Source of the DNA: Paraburkholderia phosphatilytica
GTDB lineage: Bacteria; Pseudomonadota; Gammaproteobacteria; Burkholderiales; Burkholderiaceae
Direction of reading: 5' to 3'
Length of the DNA stretch: 64,000 bases
NCBI RefSeq assembly: GCF_003443895.1
Contig: NZ_QQOA01000018.1
Coordinates: 62,001 to 126,000 of the forward strand
A program made the position numbers and the translations under genes. Of this stretch, positions 1-8,102 are shown piece by piece. The first letter of the stretch is position 1. Each line of letters begins with the position of its first letter. The notes under the pieces were generated by a model, which saw only the letters and a program-made list of their open reading frames with translations, did no database searches and was not told the origin of the DNA.

Positions 1-45
1 GGCATCGTGCCCGTGCGCGGCGTTCGGATTGGCTGGAAACGACAT
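1..45 (-). CDS. Partial CDS, N-terminus only, next gene of the sugar operon
   Basis: Only the first 15 codons lie in the window (MSFPANPNAAHGHDA). The ATG is at 45-43 on the minus strand and is preceded by AAGGAG at good spacing, which is the main reason to call it. It follows araH by about 90 bp on the same strand, so it is probably the next operon gene. The route encoded upstream still lacks a lactonase, a galactonate dehydratase or a second dehydrogenase, and this gene could be one of them, but the visible residues do not identify a family. Confidence 0.55.
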   Translation of the reverse strand, partial: MSFPANPNAAHGHDA

Positions 46-137
46 CGCAAGCTCCTTGTTTCGTCACAGGCTGCGACCGGAGCCAGAGTTGGCGAAATAG
101 GCTCCAGCCCGGTCGCGCGCAATCGATCAGGTCAGAC

Positions 138-1154
138 TCAGTCGCGTGCGCCGCGGTTCTTCAACTGGTCGAGCAGCACCGCGGCGAGCAGGATCGCGCC
201 GCGCACGAGATACTGGTAGAACGCGTCGATGTTGAGCAGGTTCATCACGTTCTCGACCGTGCCCATGATCAGCACGCCGATCACCACACCCGAGATCGTC
301 GCGCGGCCGCCCATCAGCGACACGCCGCCCAGCACGCACGCCGAGATCACGTTCAGCTCGAAGCCTTCGGCCGCGTTCGGCTGGCCCGACGTGATCCGCG
401 AAGCGAGGATCACGCCCGCGAGCGCCGTGACCGCGCCCTGGATCAGGAAGATCAGCACGCGGGTGCGTTCCACGTTGATACCGGCCAGGCGCGACGCCTC
501 CGGATTGCCGCCGATCGCGAGCGTGTTGCGCCCGTACACCGTCTGGTTCAGCATCACGCCGAACACGATGAAGCAGAGCAGCGTGACCCAGATCGGCAGC
601 GACACGCCGAAGAACGACAGGCTGCCGAGCGCGATGAAGGTATCCGACGACACGCCCACCGCCTGGCCGTGCGACACGATGAAGCCGAGGCCGCGCACGA
701 TTTCCATCGTCGCGAGCGTCGTGATCAGCGCGTTGATGCGCAGATACGCGATCACCGCGCCGTTGACGAAGCCGATCACGCCGCCCGCCACCACCGCCGC
801 GATGATGGCGATGGCCGTGTTGTTGGTCGCGTTCAGCACCATCGCGCACATCACGCCGGCGAACGCGACGGTCGAGCCGACCGACAGGTCGAAGTCGCGC
901 GACGCGAGACAGAACATCATCGTGCACGCGACCATGCCGATCTGCGAGATCGACAGCGCGAGGCCGAGCATGTTCTCGATCGAGAAGAAGTGGTCGACCG
1001 TCAGCGACATCGTGATGAACATGATCGCGAAGATCACGATCAGGCTGTACTCGGTGATCTGCTGCCACCACTTCTGCTTGTCGTTGCTTTGCGGAATCAG
1101 CGCCTCCGCCGCGCTCTTCGCGGCTTGCTGCGCGAGGTTTTCTCTGGCTTGCAT
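138..1154 (-). CDS. araH: L-arabinose-type sugar ABC transporter permease AraH
   Basis: Inner-membrane permease of a CUT2-family monosaccharide importer that pairs with AraG (ATPase) and AraF (binding protein). The 338-residue product has a charged cytoplasmic N-terminus of about 33 residues, then roughly eight to ten hydrophobic segments. A permease-type cytoplasmic loop (GGNPEASRLAGINVERTRV) lies near residues 222-240 and is where the ATPase would dock. Length is close to the roughly 330 residues usual for AraH. It lies 42 bp after araG, in araF-araG-araH order. The enzymes upstream in the operon suggest a galactose-like substrate. Confidence 0.93.
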   Translation of the reverse strand: MQARENLAQQAAKSAAEALIPQSNDKQKWWQQITEYSLIVIFAIMFITMSLTVDHFFSIENMLGLALSISQIGMVACTMMFCLASRDFDLSVGSTVAFAGVMCAMVLNATNNTAIAIIAAVVAGGVIGFVNGAVIAYLRINALITTLATMEIVRGLGFIVSHGQAVGVSSDTFIALGSLSFFGVSLPIWVTLLCFIVFGVMLNQTVYGRNTLAIGGNPEASRLAGINVERTRVLIFLIQGAVTALAGVILASRITSGQPNAAEGFELNVISACVLGGVSLMGGRATISGVVIGVLIMGTVENVMNLLNIDAFYQYLVRGAILLAAVLLDQLKNRGARD

Positions 1155-1196
1155 TTCGTCACTCCCCCCGTTGTCGACGGGTACAGGCTGTGTGGA

Positions 1197-2711
1197 TCAG
1201 GCCGCCTCAGCGGTCGTACTCGATTCGGGCAACGCGAGGCCCAGCACCGACTGCTCGTTCGCCTCGCTGCGTTTCAGTTCGCCGGAAATACGTCCCTGCC
1301 GCATCACGACGATGCGATCGGAGACGCCGAGCACTTCCGGCAGTTCCGACGAAATCATCACGATCGCGCAGCCGCGTTCCGCGAGCTGGTAAATCACGTT
1401 GTAGATCTCGTGCTTCGCGCCGACGTCGATGCCGCGCGTCGGTTCGTCGAGAATCACGACCTTCAGGTCCGGCTCGGCGAGCCAGCGCGACAGAATCGCC
1501 TTCTGCTGGTTGCCGCCCGACAGAAAGCGGATCTTCTGGCGGCGGCTCGGCGTCTTGATCTTCAGCAGCTTGATGAAGCTGTCGGCCGTCTCCGCTTCCT
1601 TCTTGCGGTTCAAGAACAGCCCCGCGCGCAGATAGTGCCGGCGGCAGCTGATATTGATGTTCTCCGACACCGTCGCCATCGCGACGATGCCTTCTTCCTT
1701 GCGGTCTTCGGGACACAGCACGATGCCGCGGCTGATCGCCTCGCCCGCGCTGCGCACCTTGATCGACGCGCCGTCGAGCGAAATCTCGCCGCCCTTCTTC
1801 TTGCGCGTGCCGTAGATCAGGTGCATCAGCTCGCTGCGGCCCGCGCCAACCAGACCGAAGAAGCCGACGATCTCGCCCTTGCGCACCTCGAAGCTCGCGG
1901 GCGCCTTCAGCGGATGGCCTTCGACGTTGCGCACCGCGAGGCGCACTTCGCCCGCCTTGCGCGGCTGGTAGTTGTAGATGTCCGAAATCTCGCGGCCCAC
2001 CATCTCGCTCACGATCGTGTCGCGCTTCACGTCGACGAGCGACGGATGCGACGCGACCTTGCGGCCGTCGCGGAAGATCGTGCACGCGTCGCACAGCTGA
2101 TAGATCTCGTCCATCCGGTGCGAGATGTAGATCAGCGCGCGATTGTCGGCGCGCAGATCGTGCACGAGCTTGAACAGCACTTCCGTTTCGCGGTGCGACA
2201 GCGAGCTCGTCGGTTCGTCGAGCGCGATCACGCGCGCGTTGCGCAGGAGCGCCTTGCAGATTTCCACCATCTGGCGCTGCGCGATAGAGAGCTTGCCGAG
2301 CTTCGCGTTGGGATCGAGATCGACGCCCATCGCCGCGAGCCGTTCGCGCACGAAGCGGCGCGCCTCGCGCTTGTTGACCCAGCCCAGGCGGTTCGGCAAT
2401 GCGCCGAGCAGCAGGTTTTCCGTGACTGTCAGATCGGGCACGTACTGCAGTTCCTGGTGAATCACCGCGATCCCGGCGCCGATCGACGCGGCCGCGCTCG
2501 AAAAATGCACCTCGTTGCCGTCGATCATGATGCGGCCCGAGTCCGGCTGATATTCGCCGCCGAGAATCTTCAGCAGCGTCGACTTGCCCGCGCCGTTCTC
2601 GCCCATCAGGCCGTGCACCTGGCCGACGTTTACCTCGAACGACACGCCGTCCAGCGCACGCACGCCTGGAAACACCTTGCCGATATTGTCAAAACGTAGC
2701 GTCGCTGACAC
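1197..2711 (-). CDS. araG: L-arabinose-type sugar ABC transporter ATP-binding protein AraG
   Basis: Double ABC ATPase that powers the AraFGH importer. The N-terminal half has Walker A GENGAGKST, signature LSIAQRQM and Walker B VIALDEPTSSL. The C-terminal half has a degenerate P-loop (GLVGAGRSEL), signature LSGGNQQKA and Walker B VVILDEPTRG, the usual asymmetry of CUT2 ATPases. I chose the GTG at 2711, which reads MSATLRFDNIG, because a GGAGGG sits just upstream and the product is then 504 residues, the same as E. coli AraG. A longer form from a GTG at 2756 is possible but has no comparable ribosome binding site. Confidence 0.93.
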   Translation of the reverse strand: MSATLRFDNIGKVFPGVRALDGVSFEVNVGQVHGLMGENGAGKSTLLKILGGEYQPDSGRIMIDGNEVHFSSAAASIGAGIAVIHQELQYVPDLTVTENLLLGALPNRLGWVNKREARRFVRERLAAMGVDLDPNAKLGKLSIAQRQMVEICKALLRNARVIALDEPTSSLSHRETEVLFKLVHDLRADNRALIYISHRMDEIYQLCDACTIFRDGRKVASHPSLVDVKRDTIVSEMVGREISDIYNYQPRKAGEVRLAVRNVEGHPLKAPASFEVRKGEIVGFFGLVGAGRSELMHLIYGTRKKKGGEISLDGASIKVRSAGEAISRGIVLCPEDRKEEGIVAMATVSENINISCRRHYLRAGLFLNRKKEAETADSFIKLLKIKTPSRRQKIRFLSGGNQQKAILSRWLAEPDLKVVILDEPTRGIDVGAKHEIYNVIYQLAERGCAIVMISSELPEVLGVSDRIVVMRQGRISGELKRSEANEQSVLGLALPESSTTAEAA

Positions 2712-2827
2712 TTCGCCCTCCACCCCAATCTCTGCGTTTGCCTCACCGGCGGTCACCGTGGCACGGCGCGCCGGATGATCGATTCATCCGGCGCGCCGAT
2801 CGGCACCGCCGTCCTGCGCGGTCGAAC

Positions 2828-3826
2828 TTACTTCGACGCGAGACCCATCTGCTCGCGCACCTGGTTCACGTTGTCACGCGTCGCCAGCATGCCGGTCGTG
2901 AGCGTCAGGAGCGGCGGCTCCTTGCCCTGCGTGATCCACGCGTACATCAGGTCCGACGTTTCTTCGCCGTGACGCTTCGGGCTGATGATCACGGTGCCGT
3001 AGAAGCCCGTCGGGTTCGGCTTCTTGAACTCGTTCAGTGCCGAGTCCGAACCGCCGATGCCGATGCCGATCATGTTGTCGGCCTTGAAGCCGCGGCCTTC
3101 CGCTGCGCGCACCGCGCCGAGCACGGCTTCGTCGTTCAGGCCGTACGCCACCCAGTGCTTGAACTGCGGGTTCTTCGTGAGCGCGATGTTAGCCGCGTTG
3201 AATGCGTTTTCCGTGTCGGTCTTCGCCTGCGGAGCCGCGATCACGTTCGCCTTCGGGAAGCCGGCAGCGACGAGCGCATCGGTCGCGCCGCTGGTGCGGT
3301 CATGTGCGGTCGGCAGCTGCTCGTAGGTCACGTCGATCGCGCCGACGTCCTTCATGTCCCAGCCGCGCTTCTTGATTTCAGCCGCGATGCCGTCGCCCAC
3401 CTGCTTGCCGATGTTGTACGCCGAGATGCCCATGTGCGGCACCGACTCGATCGGCTTGCCCGCACCGTCGACGAGGCGGTCGTCGACCGTCATCATCTTC
3501 AGGCCGTCAGCCTTCGCCTTCGCCACGATGCCCGGTCCGAGCTTCACGTCCGGCGTGCAGATGATGAATCCCTGGGCCTTTTGCGCAGCGAGGTTGTCGA
3601 TCGCGCTCATCACCTTTTCACCCGACGGCGCGCCGATCTTCACGAGCGTGAAGCCCTTCGCCTTCGCTGCCGTTTCCGCGAATTTCCATTCGTCCTGGAA
3701 CCACGGCTCTTCCGGCTGCTTCACGAGGAAGCCGATCTTCACCTGGTCAGCGGCCTGAGCGACAGGCGCATTGAACAGGATTGCCGTCGCCGCAGCGGCC
3801 AGCGTGAGAAAAATTCTGCGTTTCAT
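2828..3826 (-). CDS. araF: Periplasmic sugar-binding protein AraF (arabinose-binding family)
   Basis: Periplasmic receptor of the AraFGH importer, 332 residues. A Sec signal peptide ends near AQA/ADQ at residue 25. The mature protein starts with VKIGFLVKQPEEPWFQ, almost identical to E. coli AraF. Lys and Glu of the KQPEEPW motif, the VDD aspartate, the RTSG arginine and the LND asparagine that contact sugar in E. coli AraF are kept. Positions equivalent to E. coli mature Met108, Met204, Asn232 and Pro254 appear as Ile, Leu, Gly and Ile, so specificity may differ from arabinose. It is the first transporter gene, 147 bp after the dehydrogenase gene. Confidence 0.92.
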   Translation of the reverse strand: MKRRIFLTLAAAATAILFNAPVAQAADQVKIGFLVKQPEEPWFQDEWKFAETAAKAKGFTLVKIGAPSGEKVMSAIDNLAAQKAQGFIICTPDVKLGPGIVAKAKADGLKMMTVDDRLVDGAGKPIESVPHMGISAYNIGKQVGDGIAAEIKKRGWDMKDVGAIDVTYEQLPTAHDRTSGATDALVAAGFPKANVIAAPQAKTDTENAFNAANIALTKNPQFKHWVAYGLNDEAVLGAVRAAEGRGFKADNMIGIGIGGSDSALNEFKKPNPTGFYGTVIISPKRHGEETSDLMYAWITQGKEPPLLTLTTGMLATRDNVNQVREQMGLASK

Positions 3827-3918
3827 GGTGCTTGTCTCCTGACACTGAAATAACGAAGGTGGCGGCCGCTCTTCTTGTCGAGGCGAAACACGCGGCCAGT
3901 GCTTCGCCCGATGCTGCT

Positions 3919-3954
3919 GATTCGTTTGCCGATTCGTTGGTCGATTCGTTGCTT
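3919..3954. repeat. Three 12-bp imperfect tandem repeats upstream of araF
   Basis: Three adjacent copies based on GATTCGTTNGNC: GATTCGTTTGCC, GATTCGTTGGTC and GATTCGTTGCTT. They lie in the 147-bp gap between the dehydrogenase stop and the araF start. A partial fourth ATTCGT follows at 3962. They could be a slippage product or part of an RNA element between catabolic and transport genes. Confidence 0.6.
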
Positions 3955-3973
3955 CTAATTCATTCGTACTGCT

Positions 3974-4753
3974 TCAGTCGTGGTACAGCGCCGAGCGCCC
4001 GCCATCCACCGTGATGCAGCTCGCGTTGATGAAGGTCGCCTCGTCCGATGCGAGGAACACCGCCGTCATCGCCACTTCTTCCGGCTGGCCGATCCGCTTC
4101 ATCGGCTGCAGATCCAGCGTCGCCTGACGGGCGGCCGCCGGATCCGGCTGGTTGTCCCACCACTCGCGCGTGAGGTTGGTCTCGATGTAGCCCGGCGCGA
4201 TCGCGTTCACGCGCACGTTGCGCGGCGCGTATTCGATGCCGAGCGCGCGCGTGAGACCGATCACGCCGTGCTTCGCGACCGGGTACGGAAAGCAGCCCGG
4301 AATGATCTTGAACGAGTGCGTCGACGCGATATTGATGATGCTGCCCGCGCCACGTTCGACCATGCCCGGCAACGCCGCGCGGCAGCCGTGCCACACGCCG
4401 TCGAGATCCACCGCGAAGCAGCGGCGCCAGTCGGCGTCGGTCATCGTCAGCGGATCGCAGAACACGTTTATGCCCGCGTTGTTCACGAGCACACCGAGTG
4501 CGCCGAAGCGGTCTTCCGCCGTCTTCACCGCACGTTCCACCGATGCCGGCTGCGTCACGTCGGTCGGCACCGCGAGTACGCGCGCACCGTCGACCGTCGC
4601 GGCGATCTCGTTCGCTGTGCGCTCGGCGGTCTCGCCATCCAGCTCCGCCAGCACGACGGCCGCGCCCTCGCGCGCAAAGGCCCGCGCGATCGCCGCGCCG
4701 ATGCCGCGACCGGCGCCGGTGACGAGAGCGACCTTGCCGGCAAGACGGTTCAT
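3974..4753 (-). CDS. SDR-family NAD(P)-dependent dehydrogenase, probable sugar 1-dehydrogenase
   Basis: Cytoplasmic classical short-chain dehydrogenase, 259 residues. The cofactor motif TGAGRGIG is near residues 12-19, NNAG near 90, and the catalytic Ser (IASTHS) and YPVAK Tyr/Lys lie near 142-159. It ends in the SDR-typical ITVDGG region. The start at 4753 (MNRLAGKVALVTG) overlaps the dgoA stop by 4 bp (ATGA), so the two are translationally coupled. With dgoA and dgoK beside it, the likely role is oxidation of D-galactose (or a similar aldose) to its lactone. SDR members also act on L-fucose or other polyols, so the substrate is inferred from context only. Confidence 0.85.
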   Translation of the reverse strand: MNRLAGKVALVTGAGRGIGAAIARAFAREGAAVVLAELDGETAERTANEIAATVDGARVLAVPTDVTQPASVERAVKTAEDRFGALGVLVNNAGINVFCDPLTMTDADWRRCFAVDLDGVWHGCRAALPGMVERGAGSIINIASTHSFKIIPGCFPYPVAKHGVIGLTRALGIEYAPRNVRVNAIAPGYIETNLTREWWDNQPDPAAARQATLDLQPMKRIGQPEEVAMTAVFLASDEATFINASCITVDGGRSALYHD

Positions 4754-5427
4754 GCTTTTTCGCCCTTCGCGATCCGTAGGCCCTTGATGAAGGCCTTCGC
4801 GTTCGCGGACGTCGCGGCCGCACTCTGGCCCGGCTTGTACAACGCCGAACCGAGGCCGAAGCCGTTCGCGCCCGCGGTCAGGAACGGCCCCATGTTGTCG
4901 GGCGTCACGCCGCCCACCGGCACCAGCGGCACTTCTTTCGCGATCACCGCGCGCCATGCCTTCACCACGTGCGGACCGAGCTGCTCGGCCGGGAACATCT
5001 TCAGCACGTCCGCGCCATGCTTCAGCGCGACGAACGCTTCGTTCGGCGTCGCGACGCCCGGCGCGCACGCGAGCAGATGCTTCTTCGCGGCGATCACGAC
5101 TTCCGGATCGCTGTGCGGCATCACGATCAGCTCGCCGCCCGCCGCCTTCACGTCGTTCACGTGACGCGCCTGCAGCACCGTGCCCGCTCCGACGATCGCG
5201 TCGACCGGCAGCGCCGCGCGGATCGCCGCGATGCTGTCGAACGGCTGCGGCGAATTGAGCGGCACCTCGATGATCCGGAAACCCGCTTCGTACAGCGCGC
5301 GGCCATGGTCCGCCGCGTCCGCCGGCGTCACGCCGCGCATGATCGCGATCAGCGGGCAGACCTCGAAGGCCGCCACCAGCCCGGTGTGCGGGAAGTACGG
5401 TGCAGGCAGATTGATGTGAGCTTCCAT
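4750..5427 (-). CDS. dgoA: 2-dehydro-3-deoxy-6-phosphogalactonate aldolase
   Basis: Class I aldolase that splits KDPGal into pyruvate and glyceraldehyde 3-phosphate, the last step of the galactonate route. The product is 225 residues with the KDPG/KDPGal aldolase pattern: IMRGVTP near 29-35, the Glu of IIEVPLNSP near 54, IGAGTVL-like VGAGTVL near 79-85, and the Schiff-base Lys143 in VLKMFPAE. PVGGVTPDN and a GLGS phosphate-binding segment follow. The match is closer to DgoA than to Eda because of the LNSPQ and FPAE motifs. It sits between dgoK and the SDR gene, overlapping the latter. Confidence 0.92.
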   Translation of the reverse strand: MEAHINLPAPYFPHTGLVAAFEVCPLIAIMRGVTPADAADHGRALYEAGFRIIEVPLNSPQPFDSIAAIRAALPVDAIVGAGTVLQARHVNDVKAAGGELIVMPHSDPEVVIAAKKHLLACAPGVATPNEAFVALKHGADVLKMFPAEQLGPHVVKAWRAVIAKEVPLVPVGGVTPDNMGPFLTAGANGFGLGSALYKPGQSAAATSANAKAFIKGLRIAKGEKA

Positions 5428-5508
5428 GTCGTCCTCGTCTACGTTCGGCGTGTCGTTGCGTGCGGTTGCCCGCGGTTGCCTCTAGCTGCGCGCGAATGCG
5501 CTAACAGC

Positions 5509-6591
5509 TCAACGTTCCGCGTCCGCGGCTGCCTGCGCCGGCCTTTCCGCCGGTGCCCCGACGAGCCCCGCTTCGATCGCGATACGCCACAAACCATGTT
5601 CCGTTGCCTGCCGGACCAGCTGCGCGTCCGTGCAGCCGAAGCGCGCGAGCGCGACCCGGTAGCGCTCGCACAACGCATCGTTGCCGATCAGGCGCAGCGT
5701 CTTGCCGGCCAGCGCCGAGCCCTGCTGCACGAGCAGCGCGTCCAGTCCCGCCAGTTCATGTCCGATCAGCAGTCCCGACAGATAGTCCGGCTGCTGCTCG
5801 GCCGTCAGTTGTCCAGTCAGTCCCAGCGTGCGCGTGCTGAAGATCGTCGCGAGCACGCCGGCCGCGCCCTGATCCCGCACGGTATCGATACCGCGCACGA
5901 ACGCGTCCATGTCGGACTGGTCAGGCGAGCGCATCGTGCGGCCGAGAATCGTGTGATCGCGCAGCGCCGCGAACACTTCACCGGTCATGAACGTATGGAA
6001 GCGCTCGATCCGCGCGCCCCGCACCACGACCCACTTCGCGTGCGTGCCGGGCAGGCCGATCAGCGCGCCAGCAGGATCCGTCGATGCGTGTCGCGCGGCT
6101 TCGGCATCCACCGAAAGCGCACCGAAAATCTGCGTCTCCTCGCCGCGCATCACGTTCGGCAACGCGCCGCGCTCCAGCACGCCGGGCACGATCGAAAGCG
6201 TCACGCCGCGCGCGGTGTTCACCCGCACGATGCCGGCCGTCAGCGCATCGGCGCTCGCGGGTGCGTCGACGTACGGCGCCTCGGCCCAGCCCTGCGCACT
6301 GCCAACCATCCCCGCTGCGATCACCGGCAGGTCCGGGCGCGCATCGAGCCACGCGCCGCACGCTTCGTCGAACGCCGCATCGAAGCCGCCTTCCGCGGCG
6401 GGCTTCGGCAGATTCATGATGCCGGCCGACGACGCGCGCGTCGTGAGCACGCTGCCCGTCGCGTCGAACAGATACGCGCGCAGCGACGTCGTGCCCCAGT
6501 CGAGCGCGATCAGCGCGGCGTTTGCCAACCCCGCCTCCGCACCCGACGGGTTCACGGCTGCGGCACCGCCGGTCATGCGTTGATCGCTCAT
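5509..6591 (-). CDS. dgoK: 2-dehydro-3-deoxygalactonokinase
   Basis: Phosphorylates 2-dehydro-3-deoxygalactonate with ATP to give KDPGal for DgoA. The 360-residue product carries the sugar-kinase phosphate-1 motif ALDWGTTSLRAYLFD near residues 29-43. Further DgoK-like segments are VIAAGMVGSAQGW, LPGTHAKWV and the C-terminal LIGNDALCERY. It is longer than the E. coli enzyme (about 290 residues), partly through an N-terminal tail of about 25 residues. Its ATG overlaps the stop of the IclR gene by 4 bp, so regulator and kinase are translationally coupled. Confidence 0.92.
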   Translation of the reverse strand: MSDQRMTGGAAAVNPSGAEAGLANAALIALDWGTTSLRAYLFDATGSVLTTRASSAGIMNLPKPAAEGGFDAAFDEACGAWLDARPDLPVIAAGMVGSAQGWAEAPYVDAPASADALTAGIVRVNTARGVTLSIVPGVLERGALPNVMRGEETQIFGALSVDAEAARHASTDPAGALIGLPGTHAKWVVVRGARIERFHTFMTGEVFAALRDHTILGRTMRSPDQSDMDAFVRGIDTVRDQGAAGVLATIFSTRTLGLTGQLTAEQQPDYLSGLLIGHELAGLDALLVQQGSALAGKTLRLIGNDALCERYRVALARFGCTDAQLVRQATEHGLWRIAIEAGLVGAPAERPAQAAADAER

Positions 6592-7517
6592 CGTTTGATC
6601 CTGCGCGTGGCCGGTTGCGGCGCGCGCCAGCCGAGTTCTTCGGAAATCGCGCGGGCCTTCTTCTGCACGACCGGAATCAGTTCATCCATTCTTTCGAGCG
6701 ACATATACGGAATCGTGCTGGCCACCGACAGCGCCGCGACGATCGCGCCCGACGCATCGCGCACCGGCGCCGCGACGCAGCGGATCGATGCTTCGTTTTC
6801 CTCAAGATCGAACGTGTAGCCGCCCGTCGCGTAGTTCGTCATGCGCTGCATGAAGGTGGGCGCATCGGGACGGTTGTCGGGCTTGAAGCTCATGCTGGCA
6901 AGCGCGCGCCGCGATGCGTCGAACAGCGACTGCCACGCGTCCGGCTTCAGGTCGAGCATCATCGCCTTGCCGATGCCGGTCGACGCGAGCGGCATCCGGT
7001 GACCGACGCGCGAGCGCATTTCAAGGCCGCGCGTGCCGGGAATCTTGTCGATGTAGAGCACGTCGTCGCCGTCGCGCACGCCGAGGTGGATCGTGTCGAG
7101 CGTCGCTTCCGCGAGCGACTCCAGATGCGGACGCGCAACCGCCGTCAGCGGCATCTGTTCGAGCGCGATTGTGCCGAGCTCGATCAGCTTCGGCCCGAGC
7201 AGATAGCCGCCCTGCACCTGGCGCAGATAGCGCGCCTGGACGAGGCTGCTGACGAGCCGGTGCGTCGTGCTGCGGGTCGTGCCGAGCGCCGCGCCGAAGG
7301 TGCGCAGGTCGCGCACGCCGGCTGCGGCCGCTTCGAGGATCGCAAGACCGCGCAGTAGCGTCTGCGTGCCGGCCTGCTGCGGCGTGATGTCGAGCAGCGT
7401 GCTCGGCAACGCGATCTGGTCGTGATTCACGGGCTGTGCGGGAGCGCCGTTGCGGACGCGCGGCTGCGAGACTCGCGCCTCTTCCGCGTCGACGGGGGAC
7501 TGCATCGCTTTGTTCAT
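6588..7517 (-). CDS. IclR-family transcriptional regulator of the sugar operon
   Basis: Cytoplasmic DNA-binding regulator, 309 residues. After an unstructured tail of about 50 residues comes an IclR winged helix-turn-helix (TLLRGLAILEAA to GGYLLGPKLIELG, about 52-115), then the IclR effector domain with RSRVGHRMPL, TGIGKAMM and YTFDLEEN. Effectors of this family are usually small acids. Its place as first gene of the dgoK-dgoA-SDR-araFGH operon, with 4-bp coupling to dgoK, makes it the probable autoregulated controller. Start chosen at 7517; an in-frame ATG at 7505 is an alternative. Confidence 0.9.
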   Translation of the reverse strand: MNKAMQSPVDAEEARVSQPRVRNGAPAQPVNHDQIALPSTLLDITPQQAGTQTLLRGLAILEAAAAGVRDLRTFGAALGTTRSTTHRLVSSLVQARYLRQVQGGYLLGPKLIELGTIALEQMPLTAVARPHLESLAEATLDTIHLGVRDGDDVLYIDKIPGTRGLEMRSRVGHRMPLASTGIGKAMMLDLKPDAWQSLFDASRRALASMSFKPDNRPDAPTFMQRMTNYATGGYTFDLEENEASIRCVAAPVRDASGAIVAALSVASTIPYMSLERMDELIPVVQKKARAISEELGWRAPQPATRRIKR

Positions 7518-7815
7518 GGCGAGCCTGGCCGTGTGCGGCTTAACGGAACGACGGGAAAAGGGAAGACGCGTGGCCCTGCTGCGGTCGGCCGTCGATGTGA
7601 CCGGCGCGAGTCCGGCTTCGGCGCGTGGCGGTGCGCGTGGCGGTGGTCTGCATGGCTCGATGTCTCCTGTTTATTTTCCGGCTGCGGGCTGCGCGGCCTG
7701 GGGGCTCGCGGCAACGACGGCGCCCGGTCGGCGGATCGCCTGTCGCACGTTTCACGGCCTGTCGGGGACGCCCGTAGGGGACGCCTGTCGAGGCCGATGC
7801 GTGCTGGTTGACCGG

Positions 7816-7845
7816 ATTGTAGGTCGGGTTATCTCAAATATCCAA
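7816..7845 (-). promoter_or_regulatory. Sigma70-type promoter for the iclR-dgoKA-SDR-araFGH operon
   Basis: On the minus strand, -35 TTGGAT (7845-7840), an 18-bp spacer and -10 TACAAT (7821-7816). Transcription would start near 7809, leaving a leader of roughly 290 nt before the IclR start codon. The -35 element lies inside an AT-rich inverted repeat. Confidence 0.6.
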
Positions 7846-7874
7846 TATGTGACTGGCGTGCTCATATTTTGGGA
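7841..7874. promoter_or_regulatory. Candidate operator: imperfect inverted repeat at the operon promoter
   Basis: TCCAATATG (7841-7849) and CATATTTTGGGA (7863-7874) form an interrupted inverted repeat that covers and lies upstream of the -35 element. IclR-family proteins bind such AT-rich palindromes, often at their own promoter. Assignment to the neighbouring IclR protein is an inference from position. Confidence 0.45.
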
Positions 7875-8058
7875 ATTCCCTGGCACTGCGCGTGCCGATG
7901 CGTTGCGCATGGACGCGCCGATGGCTGGCCGCGAGCGGGCCTGCGGGCAACAGGAAGGGATTGGTTTGAGGCGGGAATGGTCGCAGCAGGGATTGCCGTG
8001 GCAACGGGCAGCCGCTGTGGAAATCGAGGCGATTCCGGAGCGATCGAGCCGCGAAAAT

Positions 8059-8102
8059 GACTACTGCGAGACTACTGCGTAACTACTGCGTAACTACTGC
8101 GG
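8059..8102. repeat. Four 11-bp tandem repeats at the 3' end of mtgA
   Basis: Four consecutive copies of RACTACTGCGN (GACTACTGCGA, GACTACTGCGT, AACTACTGCGT, AACTACTGCGG). The last copy contains the minus-strand stop codon of mtgA (8096-8094), so changes in copy number would not alter the protein. Confidence 0.85.

Larger units (their letters stand above)
7518..8093. other. 576-bp spacer upstream of the IclR operon
   Basis: No ORF here has convincing coding character. The spacer holds a minus-strand promoter and inverted repeat around 7816-7874, an AT-rich island in otherwise GC-rich DNA, and an 11-bp tandem repeat at its right edge. The stretch 7518-7810 would be the operon leader and shows no clear riboswitch or hairpin. 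Confidence 0.6.

Noticed and set aside
669..2699. 676-codon plus-strand ORF opposite araG/araH
   Set aside because: Antisense shadow of the well-supported araG and araH genes; the product is Arg/His/Ala-rich nonsense typical of GC-rich DNA.
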